Of a stretch of 64,000 nt of DNA, positions 33,751 to 45,100 are shown piece by piece. Both the position numbers and the translations under genes were made by a program. The DNA comes from Pycnopodia helianthoides (lineage: Eukaryota; Echinodermata; Asteroidea; Forcipulatida; Asteriidae): the NCBI GenBank assembly GCA_032158295.1, contig CM063262.1:5489394-5553393 (forward strand). Direction: 5' to 3'. How positions within the stretch are numbered: the first letter of the stretch is position 1; each line of letters opens with the position of its first letter. Below the pieces are notes generated by a model. It saw nothing but the letters and a program-made list of their open reading frames with translations, made no database searches and was not told the DNA's origin.

Positions 33751-34695
33751 GTCCCTGGAATGCGGGAGTAGATCTCAAAGACTCCTTTGCCGGTTTTGAA
33801 TGAAGCTGACGTTGCCGGGCAGTGGCGGTAAAGGAGATTTTTGGGTAAATATTCTCGAGAAATGTTAAGAACGTTCACTCAAAATGCGTTTACGTGGTCG
33901 CTAAGGAAAGATAATATTTACAACAGCGCCCTCTTTCGAACGAGGCAAAAAGTCCATTGACCGTTGCATGCAAATTAATTTTTGGTTCATAAAACAGCCG
34001 TCGTACAGTAAAATCGATGGGTCTATCTATTGATCAGTGGACCTACCTTATTTTGACCCCAAACAAATCAATCCACAAAGAGGGCGCTATTATCATTGGC
34101 AATTGTCGGTTGCAGACAGAAGTTTTCTCGGATTACCATAGGTTCATAACACTTGTAGGCTACTTAGAAAATAGAGCGTCGACCTCATAAATAAAATATC
34201 AAAAATCAAAGTATTCTATATTAGACAGATTTGAGAGCCCCGGAAAGTGTTTCAGTGTAAAACATTTGCTCAATATTGGGACCTGCGGGTTGTTGACTTC
34301 CAACTTTTGGAGATGACATAGGCCCGAAATAACTGGTCCTATTTGCTGAGAGGTGAAGGGACATTTTTGCTGCTCGGACGTTTTGAAAATTACGCTTGTG
34401 TATAGGAGTGTTTTTATTTGGAGGGAGAATAACTCGACGGGCCCCAGGGACTACCCAAATCAAATTGAGCAGAGAATAAAAGTTCAAGAGTCAATAAATA
34501 ATTTTCCCTTTACTGTAAAAAGCTGTGCGACTTCTAAGTTAGTTTCGTGCGTTTTTGAATATTTAGCATTTTGCACTGTATGCTATGGGAGTTTATTTAG
34601 TTGGGGGGGGGGTCACCCGTGTAACCCAATGTACGGTCTGGTCAGGCACCCTATGTGCACCCTTGCATTTTTTGTTGAGTTTTTTTTTTTACCGA
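33751..34695 (-). promoter_or_regulatory. 5' flank of the Sp17-like gene
   Basis: Sequence immediately upstream of the Sp17-like start. No TATA-like box or initiator could be assigned. The 163-codon plus frame at 34353-34844 runs into a MITE remnant and has no domain. The promoter label is positional only. Confidence 0.3.
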
Positions 34696-34709
34696 AAATG
34701 GCTTCCAAT

Positions 34710-34850
34710 CGCATGTTGACGCAACTCTCTCGAAAAAAAAGGCTCTGCCCCCGGAGATTCTTTCCCCTCATACGGCGAATTGTGAAGACATTTCGTCTGA
34801 TACCCGGCCCTCTTCAGACTCAACTTCCTTTAAGCTCGTGTTAATTTACC
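34710..34850. mobile_element. Remnant of the GGAGATTCTGTCC MITE
   Basis: CCCCCGGAGATTCTTTCCCC, TCATACGGCGAATTGTG, ACCCGGCCCTCTTCAGACTC and CTTCCTTTAAGCTCGTGTTA parallel the intact copies at 48685-48835 and 49811-49958. Confidence 0.65.
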
Positions 34851-34868
34851 GCGGTGGGGGGGGGGGGG

Positions 34869-34872
34869 ACAC

Positions 34873-34908
<36 letters not shown>
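34869..34908. repeat. (AC)n microsatellite
   Basis: About 20 AC units with one CG interruption, directly after a run of about 13 G. Confidence 0.95.
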
Positions 34909-35062
34909 CCTTACGGATCCGGTTTGTGGGGTACTGCTATTGTTGTTCTATTATTCCCTTTTCTGAAGAATTCCCTTGTGGGGCCCAATTGTTCCTATTG
35001 AAATGACCTTGTGGGGTCCATTGTTCCATTGTTGTCAGGACCCCACATATGCCCTTCTGTGT

Positions 35063-35064
<2 letters not shown>

Positions 35065-35120
<56 letters not shown>

Positions 35121-35124
35121 CACA
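35065..35124. repeat. (AC)n microsatellite
   Basis: About 30 AC units with one phase slip (ACCACA) near 35096. The flanks hold GTGGGGTCC and its inverse GGACCCCAC. Confidence 0.95.
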
Positions 35125-35552
35125 GGGGGAATCACCAATGACACCGGGTCTTTTGGAGAAAAAGCAGGGCCATTAAAATCAATGGGAAGCGAGAGCCAAT
35201 AAGTTTTCTAAACTGATTTGTGCAGTATGACACACTTATTAATTTCATTGTTTTTGTTTTAATTAACATGTTTATATCGGTATCCGTAATATAACATTTT
35301 CAGCCTGGGCATTTTAGTGTCAAGCATTAATATTATGTTTATTTTTTTAGTCACAATGTTGTGAGTTACATTTAATGTTATTGCAATAACAGTTTCAAAA
35401 CTGTTTGACATAATATATTTAGAATACCAATTGCGCGTTCACAATGAACTAATATCTACAATATTATTGACGGTGTGTGCAGTTCCTAAGCACAAGACCT
35501 ATTTATTTATTTGTTTATTCTTCATTTGCAGTCTTATTTAGACAGCCCGCTA

Positions 35553-35762
35553 AATGTAGCCCCAACCCTGTACCTAGATGTAGCCCCACCCTGTACCTAG
35601 ATGTAGACCCAACCCTGTACCTAGATGTAGCCCCACCCTGTACCTAGATGTAGCCCCAACCCTGTACCTATGTAGCCCCAACCCTGTACCTAGATGTAGC
35701 CCCACCCTTTACCTGGATGTAGCCCGTCCACGTAGCCAAACATTGTACCTTACATGTAGCTC
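35553..35762. repeat. Minisatellite, 20-25-bp unit
   Basis: GTAGCCCCAACCCTGTACCT recurs about eight times with a 4-bp AGAT linker, becoming degenerate toward 35760. Confidence 0.92.
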
Positions 35763-35799
35763 TGGACCTAAACAAAGTCTTAACATTGAACATCTGGAC

Positions 35800-36072
35800 A
35801 CAGCCAAACTCTTTAACTTTAGGTCCAGGCTACATTAAGGTACAAAGTTTAATGGTCTGAGCTACATTTAAATTTACAAGGTTTGGCATAATGGGTCCGG
35901 GCTGCATTTAGGCTGTTTAGGCCATAATTAGGTACAAAGTTGAGGCTAAAATTCGATCCAGCTACATTAGGTTACGAGAGGTTGGGCTTATACATTAGGT
36001 GCGGGCTACATTTAGGTACAGGGTTCGACCTACAATATTAGGTCTGTTATTAGGTGCAAGGTTGGGGCTCCA
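35800..36072. repeat. Inverted, diverged continuation of the minisatellite
   Basis: The strand sense flips: GGCTACATTAAGGTACAAAG, GAGCTACATTTAAATTTACA and GGGCTACATTTAGGTACAGG are reverse-complement-like units of the preceding array. The two arrays could form a large imperfect hairpin. Confidence 0.7.
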
Positions 36073-36468
36073 TTTAAAGGAACATTACAGAATTGGCTTT
36101 TGCTAACAAAACAGTTGCTGGCAGTGTAAGCACTTTTTGTAATCCACCATATACATAAACTGACAAACCTGTAGAAGTTTGAGTTCGATCGGCCATCTGG
36201 ATCACGAGAAAATAGTGAAAAACCGATTACACATTTGCATGAAATCATAATAGATTCACCAAATGAATAAAATGCTCACTGAGCGATAAACTCCAATCGG
36301 AAAATTGGTTTATTCATTTCTCATCAATTATGGCATTTCAGACAGAAATATTTCAAGGGATGTTTTCTACTATCATCATCATTAGACCGTGTAAGTTTTA
36401 TGTAAATCTGTGATCAAAGAGTATATTTTACTAGTTTTTTTCTGACCAGTTCTGTAATGTTCCTTTAA
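36073..36468. mobile_element. TTAA-type MITE, family A
   Basis: The ends TTTAAAGGAACATTACAGAA and GTTCTGTAATGTTCCTTTAA are inverted. It is opposite in orientation to 26789-27173 (GCTAACAAAACAGTTGCTGG is near its left end). Confidence 0.9.
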
Positions 36469-36830
36469 AGGCAGTGTATACATTTGGTGATTGCTCGAAA
36501 CATACATTACCATCAAAACTTACCTGGTAAGGAGCACCTGAGAGCTGGTGATAGTATAAAACATTGTGAGAAACGGTATAATGTAGTTTTTGACAAAGAG
36601 GTAATTTCTCAATAAAATATTTAAATCTGAAGCCTTTCTCATGCATTTGAAAGCACACAATTCTATAATGCAACAAGGTTGTTCTTTCTGTCATTATTGT
36701 CTTGCAACTTCAATGACCAATCGAGCCCAACTTCCGCAGGTTTGTTATTTTATGCATATTAAATGTTGGGATACACCAAGTAAGGATACTGGTCTTTGAC
36801 AATATTACCAACAGTATATCCTGACCATGA
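36465..36830. mobile_element. TTAA-type MITE, family B, sharing its TTAA
   Basis: Starts TTTAAAGGCAGTGTATACAT directly on the last TTTAA of the previous element. The interior carries GTATAAAACATTGTGAGAAA and CCAAGTAAGGATACTGGTCT. The right end (ACCAACAGTATATCCTG) has no clean TTAA. Confidence 0.75.
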
Positions 36831-37028
36831 AGACCGGCCAATTTTAGCTCTTGTGCTACTGAGGGGCCATGCCATGGTGTGTGCAGATTCACACTAAGGC
36901 TGAACTGAACTTTTGTTTCACATTTGGTGCAAGACTTGAAGAAAAATAACAAGAAAGCAGTGTTTTACAAAATACGTTTCACTAGATTAACTTTAAACAG
37001 TTCAGCATTTCAATAAGTTAATTTGTTT

Positions 37029-37216
37029 CTAGTTAAAAAATAATAATTATAAAAAATAATAATAAAGTGAGAGGCACTTAAAAAAAAAAAATTCTAGTTA
37101 AAAAATAATAATTATAAAAAATAATAATAAAGTGAGAGGCACTTAAAAAATAAGTTATTTTTTCTAGTTAAAAAATAATAATTATAAAAGATAATAAAGT
37201 GAGAGGCACTTAAAAA
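37029..37216. repeat. Three tandem AT-rich units (65-70 bp)
   Basis: CTAGTTAAAAAATAATAATT begins at 37029, 37094 and 37164. Each unit ends AAAGTGAGAGGCACTTAAAA. Confidence 0.95.
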
Positions 37217-37219
37217 TTC

Positions 37220-38510
37220 AAATTCAAATTGATATACTGAGTATTTTTGCACAATATGAGTTAAAAACAAAAAATAAACAAACAAACAAACACTGGGTAT
37301 AAGCTACCAAAGTGTTTTAACCCTCGGAGCAGCGGGCCCTTCTGTATAACCCGGTGGATCCAAGTGGAGAATTTTTTCCCCACCCAGTTTTGTAGGTCAA
37401 TGACCCCCTCCTGCAAGCCCAAAGCAATTTTAATCCCCACATGGCTTTTGTCTGGGCCAGCAGTGTGTGTTATTTACGACCTGTTTTAGCTCTGGGCGGC
37501 ACAGGGTTGACACAAAGAGATAATGGCACAAGGAGTTGGCTCACTAAGATATCAAGTTACAATTCCCAAGGGCATAGCTGTCCCTTGGGACTGCTGTCAT
37601 TCAATAATTCTTACTCGGCAGTGGTTATAGCCTGGCCAATGGGAGTCTACAGGCTTGTGGTGGGGTGTCGAATACAAAAAATCGTGGCTTTTTTGGCCCA
37701 TTGAAAAAAAAATTATGACCATATTTGAAATATGTGGAGAATTTTTTCACCACGTTGCTTCCCCGAGGGTTTTAAAGAGATTAATAAGGCGTATGTTTTT
37801 TGGTGCTATGTACAATAAATTACAAAATGTTAAAAACAATAAAGATTGTGAAAAAATATACTACGTATATTACACAAAAATGTACAAATATAATATTTTC
37901 AATATTTATGAATGTTATTTTACACGTGGTGCGTACATTTTCAAAAAACTCGCAAGGCAACATGGTTTAAATGAAATATCGGTGTAAGCAATGAGACAAA
38001 AGGAGGTAGGAGTATTTCTTCATTAACAAGGAATAGATCATGATTGCACAATGTGATATGAATGTATGTATGTTTTTATAAAATAAAGTGTTTTATTTAT
38101 TTATTGCTTTGAAAGAGTTTGCCTGCATGCGACTCATCGCTTCTAACTCATCGCCCGGTAGTGTCTTGAAAGAAGACTACAAGATCCAGAATGTTGAGGA
38201 AGTCTACCGATGAATCGACCAAGTATGCTCAGTGACTTTAGTCTTTGTTCAAGAGTGGCATTCATTGAATAAAATAATTTCTTATTAATGTATCGTTGTA
38301 TTGATTTGCATATAGCGTTTTCACGCCGATGAATACGCTCAGTTAAGCCTTTTAGAAAGACTAATGGATCCTCCCGAATCTGTGGAGCAAGCGAACAGTA
38401 CACTGGATTTTAGTCTTGTTTCAAGGCTTATTAACACATATCTATGTAAAAAGTGAGCTGAGTATACGTCTCTGAATAACTCGCCACCCACTGAAAGGAA
38501 CAAAGGTACA
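37220..38510. other. Intergenic sequence
   Basis: No exon recognised. Plus-strand frames at 37441-37987 lack domains. On the minus strand AATAAA-like signals occur near 38090, downstream of the prominin stop. They could be polyadenylation signals but cannot be singled out. Confidence 0.4.
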
Positions 38511-38512
38511 AC

Positions 38513-38868
38513 TTAAAGGGTGTGTACAACATTGGTAAGACTATATATAAATATAAATGTTCACAGATTTGCACATAACTTGCATGGTAAGTAGATGGTC
38601 ATGGTGGAAAACTTCCCTTGAAATAGTTTTGTTTGCAATTGTATAGTTTTTGAGAAAATTGGTTAAAGAATTAGTTTTTATCAAGGTGATAAAATCCGAT
38701 GTTTGAAAACAGTGAAAACATAATATAAAGGGGTCTTTTACTGTTTTCTTGTGACTCTGATGACCGATTGCATGACCTTAAATTTTCGCGTTATTTCATG
38801 GATATGTTGGGTTACACAAAGTGTGGATACTGGCATTTGACAATGTTGTACACATGCTTTGAAAGCTT
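38513..38868. mobile_element. TTAA-type MITE in the presumed prominin 3' UTR
   Basis: ACTTAAAGGGTGTGTACAAC on the left and GTTGTACACATGCTTTGAAA on the right are inverted. The interior includes GAAAATTGG, GATAAAATCCGATGTTTGAA and TTACTGTTTTCTTGTGACTC of family C. It begins 12 bp 3' of the prominin stop codon. Confidence 0.78.
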
Positions 38869-38880
38869 CGCCTAGGTTCC

Positions 38881-39141
38881 TTACTCTATGGTCGGATGCA
38901 CGACGTTTTTACCAGACACGGTGAATACGTGCCACGGACGGCGTTTCTTTTCAGGTGGTGGTCCGGGCTGTCCGTTCTTGCCGTCATTTGGTGCCGGGGC
39001 CTTTTTGCGGGCCGGTTCGTCGTTCCCGCCTGCTGCTGCTTCTGGGTTGATACGCCGGATGTACTTAGTGAGACTGAACGACAGAATGACGATGGCCGGA
39101 CAGCAGACTGAGATGATTGCGGTGGACAACCAGAGGGCGTG
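38881..39141 (-). CDS. Prominin last exon: span 5, cytosolic tail, stop
   Basis: Acceptor TTTCTCTCATGAAG. It encodes HALWLSTAIISVCCPAIVIL and SFSLTKYIRRI, then a basic, Pro/Gly-rich tail (ARKKAPAPNDGKNGQPGPPP, EKKRRPWHVF) of about 60 residues ending HPTIE. TAA at 38883-38881. Confidence 0.95.
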   Translation of the reverse strand, partial: HALWLSTAIISVCCPAIVILSFSLTKYIRRINPEAAAGGNDEPARKKAPAPNDGKNGQPGPPPEKKRRPWHVFTVSGKNVVHPTIE

Positions 39142-42100
39142 CTTCATGAGAGAAAAGCGGGGGTAAAAATGACAGAAGCGATCATGTTGTATTAAGGCAA
39201 GACTGCTTTGGCTTTGGAACAGGCAAGATGGCTACAAAAGTCTATTTTTCTCTGAAGGCGTAGTCAAAGCCATAGCCAACTTAGGAGCCCTGGTAATTTG
39301 CAAACTCTGGCTACCATTATTGCAATACACACAATACTTTTGTAAACGTTTGGGGTGGGGGTATGTGACGAATTGAATATACCCGTACCCAACACCTGAA
39401 AGTTTTTAAAGAATTCCTGAGTGGGGTCCAAGTTTTACAGAGAAAAACTTTGTGGGGTCCTATTGTTCAATTGTGTAGAAGACCCCACAAGATACCTTGC
39501 ATAAGCCCAGCATTCTCCGAGTTCTACTTCTCTGTACACCTTATGCACATGACGTCAATTGAGTAGGGCGCCCTCTCGGCTAGAGGTCAAAAGAAAATTG
39601 CTCATCCTCTGCGCCGCGCGCAAACAAGATGTGCGTTTTTTATTGTTTCGTCATCGTTTTACCTCTAGGATGGCAGCGGGGTGACGTCATTGCATAAGGT
39701 CTACTGTGCCCATCCCAATGCACAGCCTCTACTAAGGGCATTGGCCATAATTCTTACAATTCCTGAGTTGAGATGTCCGCACATGTCTGACACGACAGCT
39801 TCGTATGTATTCGCCACGATGCCCAACTTTCCAAAGTCATGCTTTATCTAAATGTAAAAAAAAAAATATAAAAAAAATCAACAAATACATACAATACTTT
39901 CTATCGCTGGTAAATTTGCTTTCCCCCCGGTCAAATAGACCGCCCCTTAACATATTGACCAATCACAGCATTGGCTGCATCACCACTGCACACGTGGTGG
40001 GCAGCTGCACATGTACATCTCTCCAATACCACACTCACGACATGATCTGAACGTGCGCGCTTTAAGTATACGCGCGCACGCATTTACTTGTCTAATGGGA
40101 TTTTAGCGTGTCGGTCTTTTGTCGGACTTTCGGTGGCGTAGCCAAGGTTGTGATTGGTCAACACATAAGGGGTGGAGCTTAATGGATTGGTCTATTATGT
40201 GCATAACCACCAGAATGGTAAACTTTGCATGGTGGGCGAGACAATCTAATTGTGTGTGGACGTAGCTCCGTGTACTTTTGCAGCAATTCCAGTTCGCTCG
40301 GTCCAAGCCCCCTCATCCAAAGACGCTGGATGGGCTGACGTATGCACATGCGCATTAGACACATTTCCCCTGACCTAATAACCCGGGTCACCTCTTCCTG
40401 TTTACGAAAGATTCGACTATCGATAATAATGTTAGTAGCTCTATTGTGTAAATCCCTTTGCAAATAATTATTGTGCATTCTTCGTACTATAAATAGGGCT
40501 AAATCCCAACATTCTTCTTACTTTGGTTTTAAAAGATCGTTTATAATACTGGTCTACAGGCCCAATGATAATTGGATAAACGTGCAGTGACGTAAGCTTC
40601 CATATCTGTACTGTGATTGGTCCGAGGTGATGTAATTTGTCAGCTTGCACTTTCGTCGTCTGCATGCAGCGTGTGTGTAATGTTTGTACATCATTAAATG
40701 TTGTTTTATTCACCACGTAATATGTGTACATGTACAGTGAAGTGTGACTGCGAAGTGTGACGTCAGATGTTTATGATAAATTGAGCCCTACTTTATGGTC
40801 AATATATGGATTGCAATACGCGTCATTGACCGCCATCTTTGATGTAAAACGATGGAAAAGTGCAGCGTGTACGCGCACGCACAACTCTCACCAAAAATGA
40901 TAGCTCTTCACGCGTGCACAATTCATCAATTCATCAAAGATGGTGGTCAATGACGCGTATTGCAATCCATCTATAACATGACCCGGATTCTGGGTCAATT
41001 CTGACTCGGATTAGAAAGTGCGGTATTCGATGCTTCAATTTTGAACGCCGTCTCACCTTATGAATTGGTGCAGCGATCAGCTCCTCTGCGATTGAAATAA
41101 ACGTAGTTATGAAAGGCCCCACAACCTATTGGAGACAAACAGAAGGAAAATCATAATGGTTAATTAAAATTGAGCTTATTTGACTCATGGCAGCGCTATT
41201 ATGATAAAATATTTGTTTTGACCGAGGGCACAGATGCTCATCAAATGTAATATTAATCTTTATTATTGGACACTGTCACTAAGTATAAGGCTTGATAGCT
41301 CAGTTGGTAGAGCACCATCACGTAAACCTGGAGGTCGCGGGTTCAAATACCGCTTTAGACCTTCCCATTATAACATCGAGAGCCTGAAATGATGCCAACC
41401 AAGGTTGGAAAACTACGGGAAGCCATAAATGCAGAGCAAAAAAAACATACAGCCACAGTTTGTTAACAATGTTACACCAATAATATAAAAAAAAAAAAAA
41501 AAAACCATAGCAAACCAACCATGGGGTGTATTCTTTTTACTTGACAGTTTGCAGAAATGTTGAATTTGGTCACAACATTCTGTCAACACGATTTCATATT
41601 TTGCTAACATTCGGCCGTTCATGCCAACCAGCGCGGTTTGTTTACAACAATAGAAAGGTCTATATAGTAAAATCCCCTCTGCTCATCGCTCTGTTTTCTA
41701 TTTATGACATTTCTTTACCCCGGGTATGCCCCCAACATTACCGATAAATGCTTACCGTGGCTGCAGCCTTATTCGCCCCCGACAGCACGCCGGTCAACTC
41801 GTCGAAACCCCCCGAGGCACCGTCGATAACGTTGGTTACGTAATCCTGTGATCAAAACGAGGGTGGAAGTTTAAAAAAATAGTCAGGTACCGTTTTCACA
41901 ATATTAAAATGCATAACTGGCATTGCTTTCCAAAGTGTACTATACGAATAATGGTTGCATGAGTGCATTAGCGATGTCTTTCCCATGTCATTCGGCTTCG
42001 CCTCGTAAAATGGAATGGCCCAGATTTCACCGAGTGGTTACAGTCTTAGACATTGTGCACGAATGAAATACATTCAATATCTTGTTTTATCATTTGAATT

Positions 42101-45100
42101 TTTCACAATAAGCACAGACACGGAAACTCGTCCACCCACACTCTGAAAATTATTTTAGTAAACCGAAAACTGCATGGACAACTCCATGTATAGACACCAA
42201 CCTTGTCCGCCGTAATATGACCTTGTTTCGTTGGGACGAACGGGCGGGAACGACTATTTTTGGAAACGACGCAGCGAAGAATCGCTGCGAAGTGTCCCAA
42301 GCGTCCTATCATTTATCATTATAGGACAGCGTCCTATATTTATCAATATAGGACTCCCAATGGAGCGTCACGCGCCGCGGCTGTAAATGCGTGAAAAATA
42401 GACTACATTTCTTAAAGACCTTATGCATTGACCATTGATCTACATTATACTGTCAGTATAATGTAGATCAATGGCATCGACGTCATCACGCCGCCATCTT
42501 AGAGGTAAAACGATGACGAAACAATGGACAATGCACATCAGTGCTTGTACGCGCGGCGCGGCGAATGAGCCAATGAGCAATCTTCTTTTGACCTCTAGCC
42601 GAGGGCGCCCTACTAAATGACGTCATGAGCGTAAGGTCTACAATCACTTGCCTTGAATTGATTATAGACTCCCTCGAAGAATGGGATTTGGTCGACAAAT
42701 GCTCTCTGGAGAAAAACAAGCAATACAAATAGACGCAGTTTGTTGTGTTTATTTATTTATTTATACATTTAAAGGCACATTACAGAACTGGTAATTGTAA
42801 AATATGCTTTTGATCACAGATTTACATAAAACTTACACGGTCTAATGATGATGATAGTAGAAAACATCCCTAGAAATATTTCTGGCTGAAATGCCATATT
42901 TGATGAGAAATAAATCAAACTAATTTCCTATTTGAGTTTATCGCTCATGAGCGTTTTATTCATGCATTGTATAACACATGCAAATGTGTAATCGGTTTGC
43001 ACTATTTTCTCGTGACCCAGATGGCCGATCGATCTCAAACTTCTACAGGTTTGTCAGTTTATGTATATAGTGGATTACATAAAGTGCTTACACTGCCAGA
43101 AACTGTTTTGTTAGCAAAAACCAACTCTGTAATGTTCCTTTAATTTAATTTATTTTGTAAATAATGACTTCTTTTTGTTCTCCCTTTTTTTTATTAAAAG
43201 AAATATTTGTTTTATATCGACAAAAATGCGTAATTAATTTTCACGGCCAAAATTGTGGCGAACGGTTCAAAAACAGTGCGAATTTTTAAGTGTACATTAT
43301 TTCAAGATTTTCGTTTAAGAACAGGTTTGATGAGAAAACAGTGGCCATTATTTAAATCTGTCGAATGTAAAGACAATTTCAGTTTGTCAATAACAACAAC
43401 AACAACACAACCAAAATACCCCCCAACCAAACAAAAGTGCGATCCAAAGTTCTTTCTTCTTCGAATGATGATAAGATCGAGTATAATAGTACAACCGTAA
43501 ACAAAACAAAAAGACAGAGAAAACAAAACAATGTGAAAACAAAGGAGTGCGTAACTCCACGGAGAGGAGCTGGAAAAATTGGACACAGAAAACTTCAGCA
43601 AATGAAAAGAGAAAAATGATTTTATCCTTACCAAAAGATCACCCACGACTGCTAAGAATGAACCCAGTGGCTCCAATATAAACAAGATGTCGTCGATTAT
43701 ATTGTAGACAAGCTGTACAAATAAAAGACAAATCACTTAGAAATCATGTCTGATTGTTTAAAAAAAAAAATAGAATAATAATAAACATTTTATGATACCA
43801 TTGCATAATTTACAAGGTCACAAGTTTATACATCACCCTCACTGCACTCTAATAAAACAACTTCCGAGTCAGAATTGACGTTCGCTCGGCCCCAGCGGCC
43901 TATCCAGGACCGCTGGGATGGGCTAATCAGCTTGCACAGATTCTTGTTCAGGAAGTACGTCATGCGTGCAGTGCTTGCAGTGTGAGTGTGATGCATGATG
44001 GGACTAAGCATGGGACTGAGCATTAACGTTAACGATACGTTTGCCCATCCCAGCGCCTTTGGTTTTAAGGCAAGGCGCTGGGGACGAGCGAAGAATTGAC
44101 GCTGATCCGGGTCCCGTGGGGCCTGACCCATTTCTTGGTAGGTCATGGTATGACCCAGAATCTGTGTCAAAAACTGACGCCGAATCCGAGCTAAAATACC
44201 ATTGGCTAACCATTTTCTGGGTCAGCCTGACCCGGATGTGGGTCAGGCCCCCCTGGTACCCCGCAATCCGGATCAATTCTGACTCAAGAGGTTTTTTTTT
44301 TTTTTTTTTTTATTTTTTTTAAGTATGATGAGGTCAAACGGAGGTCTTTCATTGACTAAGAATGGTGCGTGGCGCGCGCACAAGTGCACGTTTCCATTGT
44401 TTGACAAAAATGTCTGTGAGCCACACCGACCCATCATATTTATGGGCAGAGCCAGACTACAGGGGCGAAAACCGGAGCCGGGGGAAAACCCTAGTGGCAA
44501 GGGAGAGAACTAACACATAAACAAGGGCCCCAACCCTAGCTGGGAATCGAACCAGGGCCACAGTAGTGAGAGGCGAGCGCTTTGCCCACGATAGCCACCC
44601 ATTCCACCCAATCTGTAATAATATCAACCAAAGCTTACAAGCACTTCTACCTCCATGCTCTGGATACTGACGACGACTGACTGCGCACGTCCCGTGCGTA
44701 TTCTTAAGATAATGTTGGGTTGGGCTGAACTTGGAGGCCGTACTAGAATAGGCCGCTACGGCTACGGCTTCGACTGTTGCTAAGGATGTTGCTAGTAGGA
44801 TCCAGCCGTAGCCATACCGTAGCCGTCAATTCGGACACGGCCTTAATACTCTACGTTTATAGGCACTAAAATCGTGCGCTTTAACGGTGCGCAATGTTCC
44901 AAAAACGCGCAGAACTTGCACAACCTATTATGATAACAAACTTACAAATAAGAATGGATTTCTCTTGAATCCGTTCAGTAGATCGATAATTGTCTGCAGT
45001 GGTATCGCATCCACTATATCCCGGAGCTGGAAATAAAATCAGAGAAGAAACTGCCGTCAAAAATAAGTCAGACAAAATTAGTTTGTCAACAGTGCATGCA

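Noticed and set aside
34353..34844. 163-residue plus-strand protein
   Set aside because: No domain. Its right half is a MITE remnant and G-rich DNA.
41289..41361. tRNA gene
   Set aside because: The T-arm closing pair and anticodon stem are mispaired, and the sequence continues into a repeat body also present at 11170-11450.
43302..43736. 144-residue minus-strand membrane protein
   Set aside because: Only 43632-43712 is a prominin exon. The rest is read-through into flanking introns.
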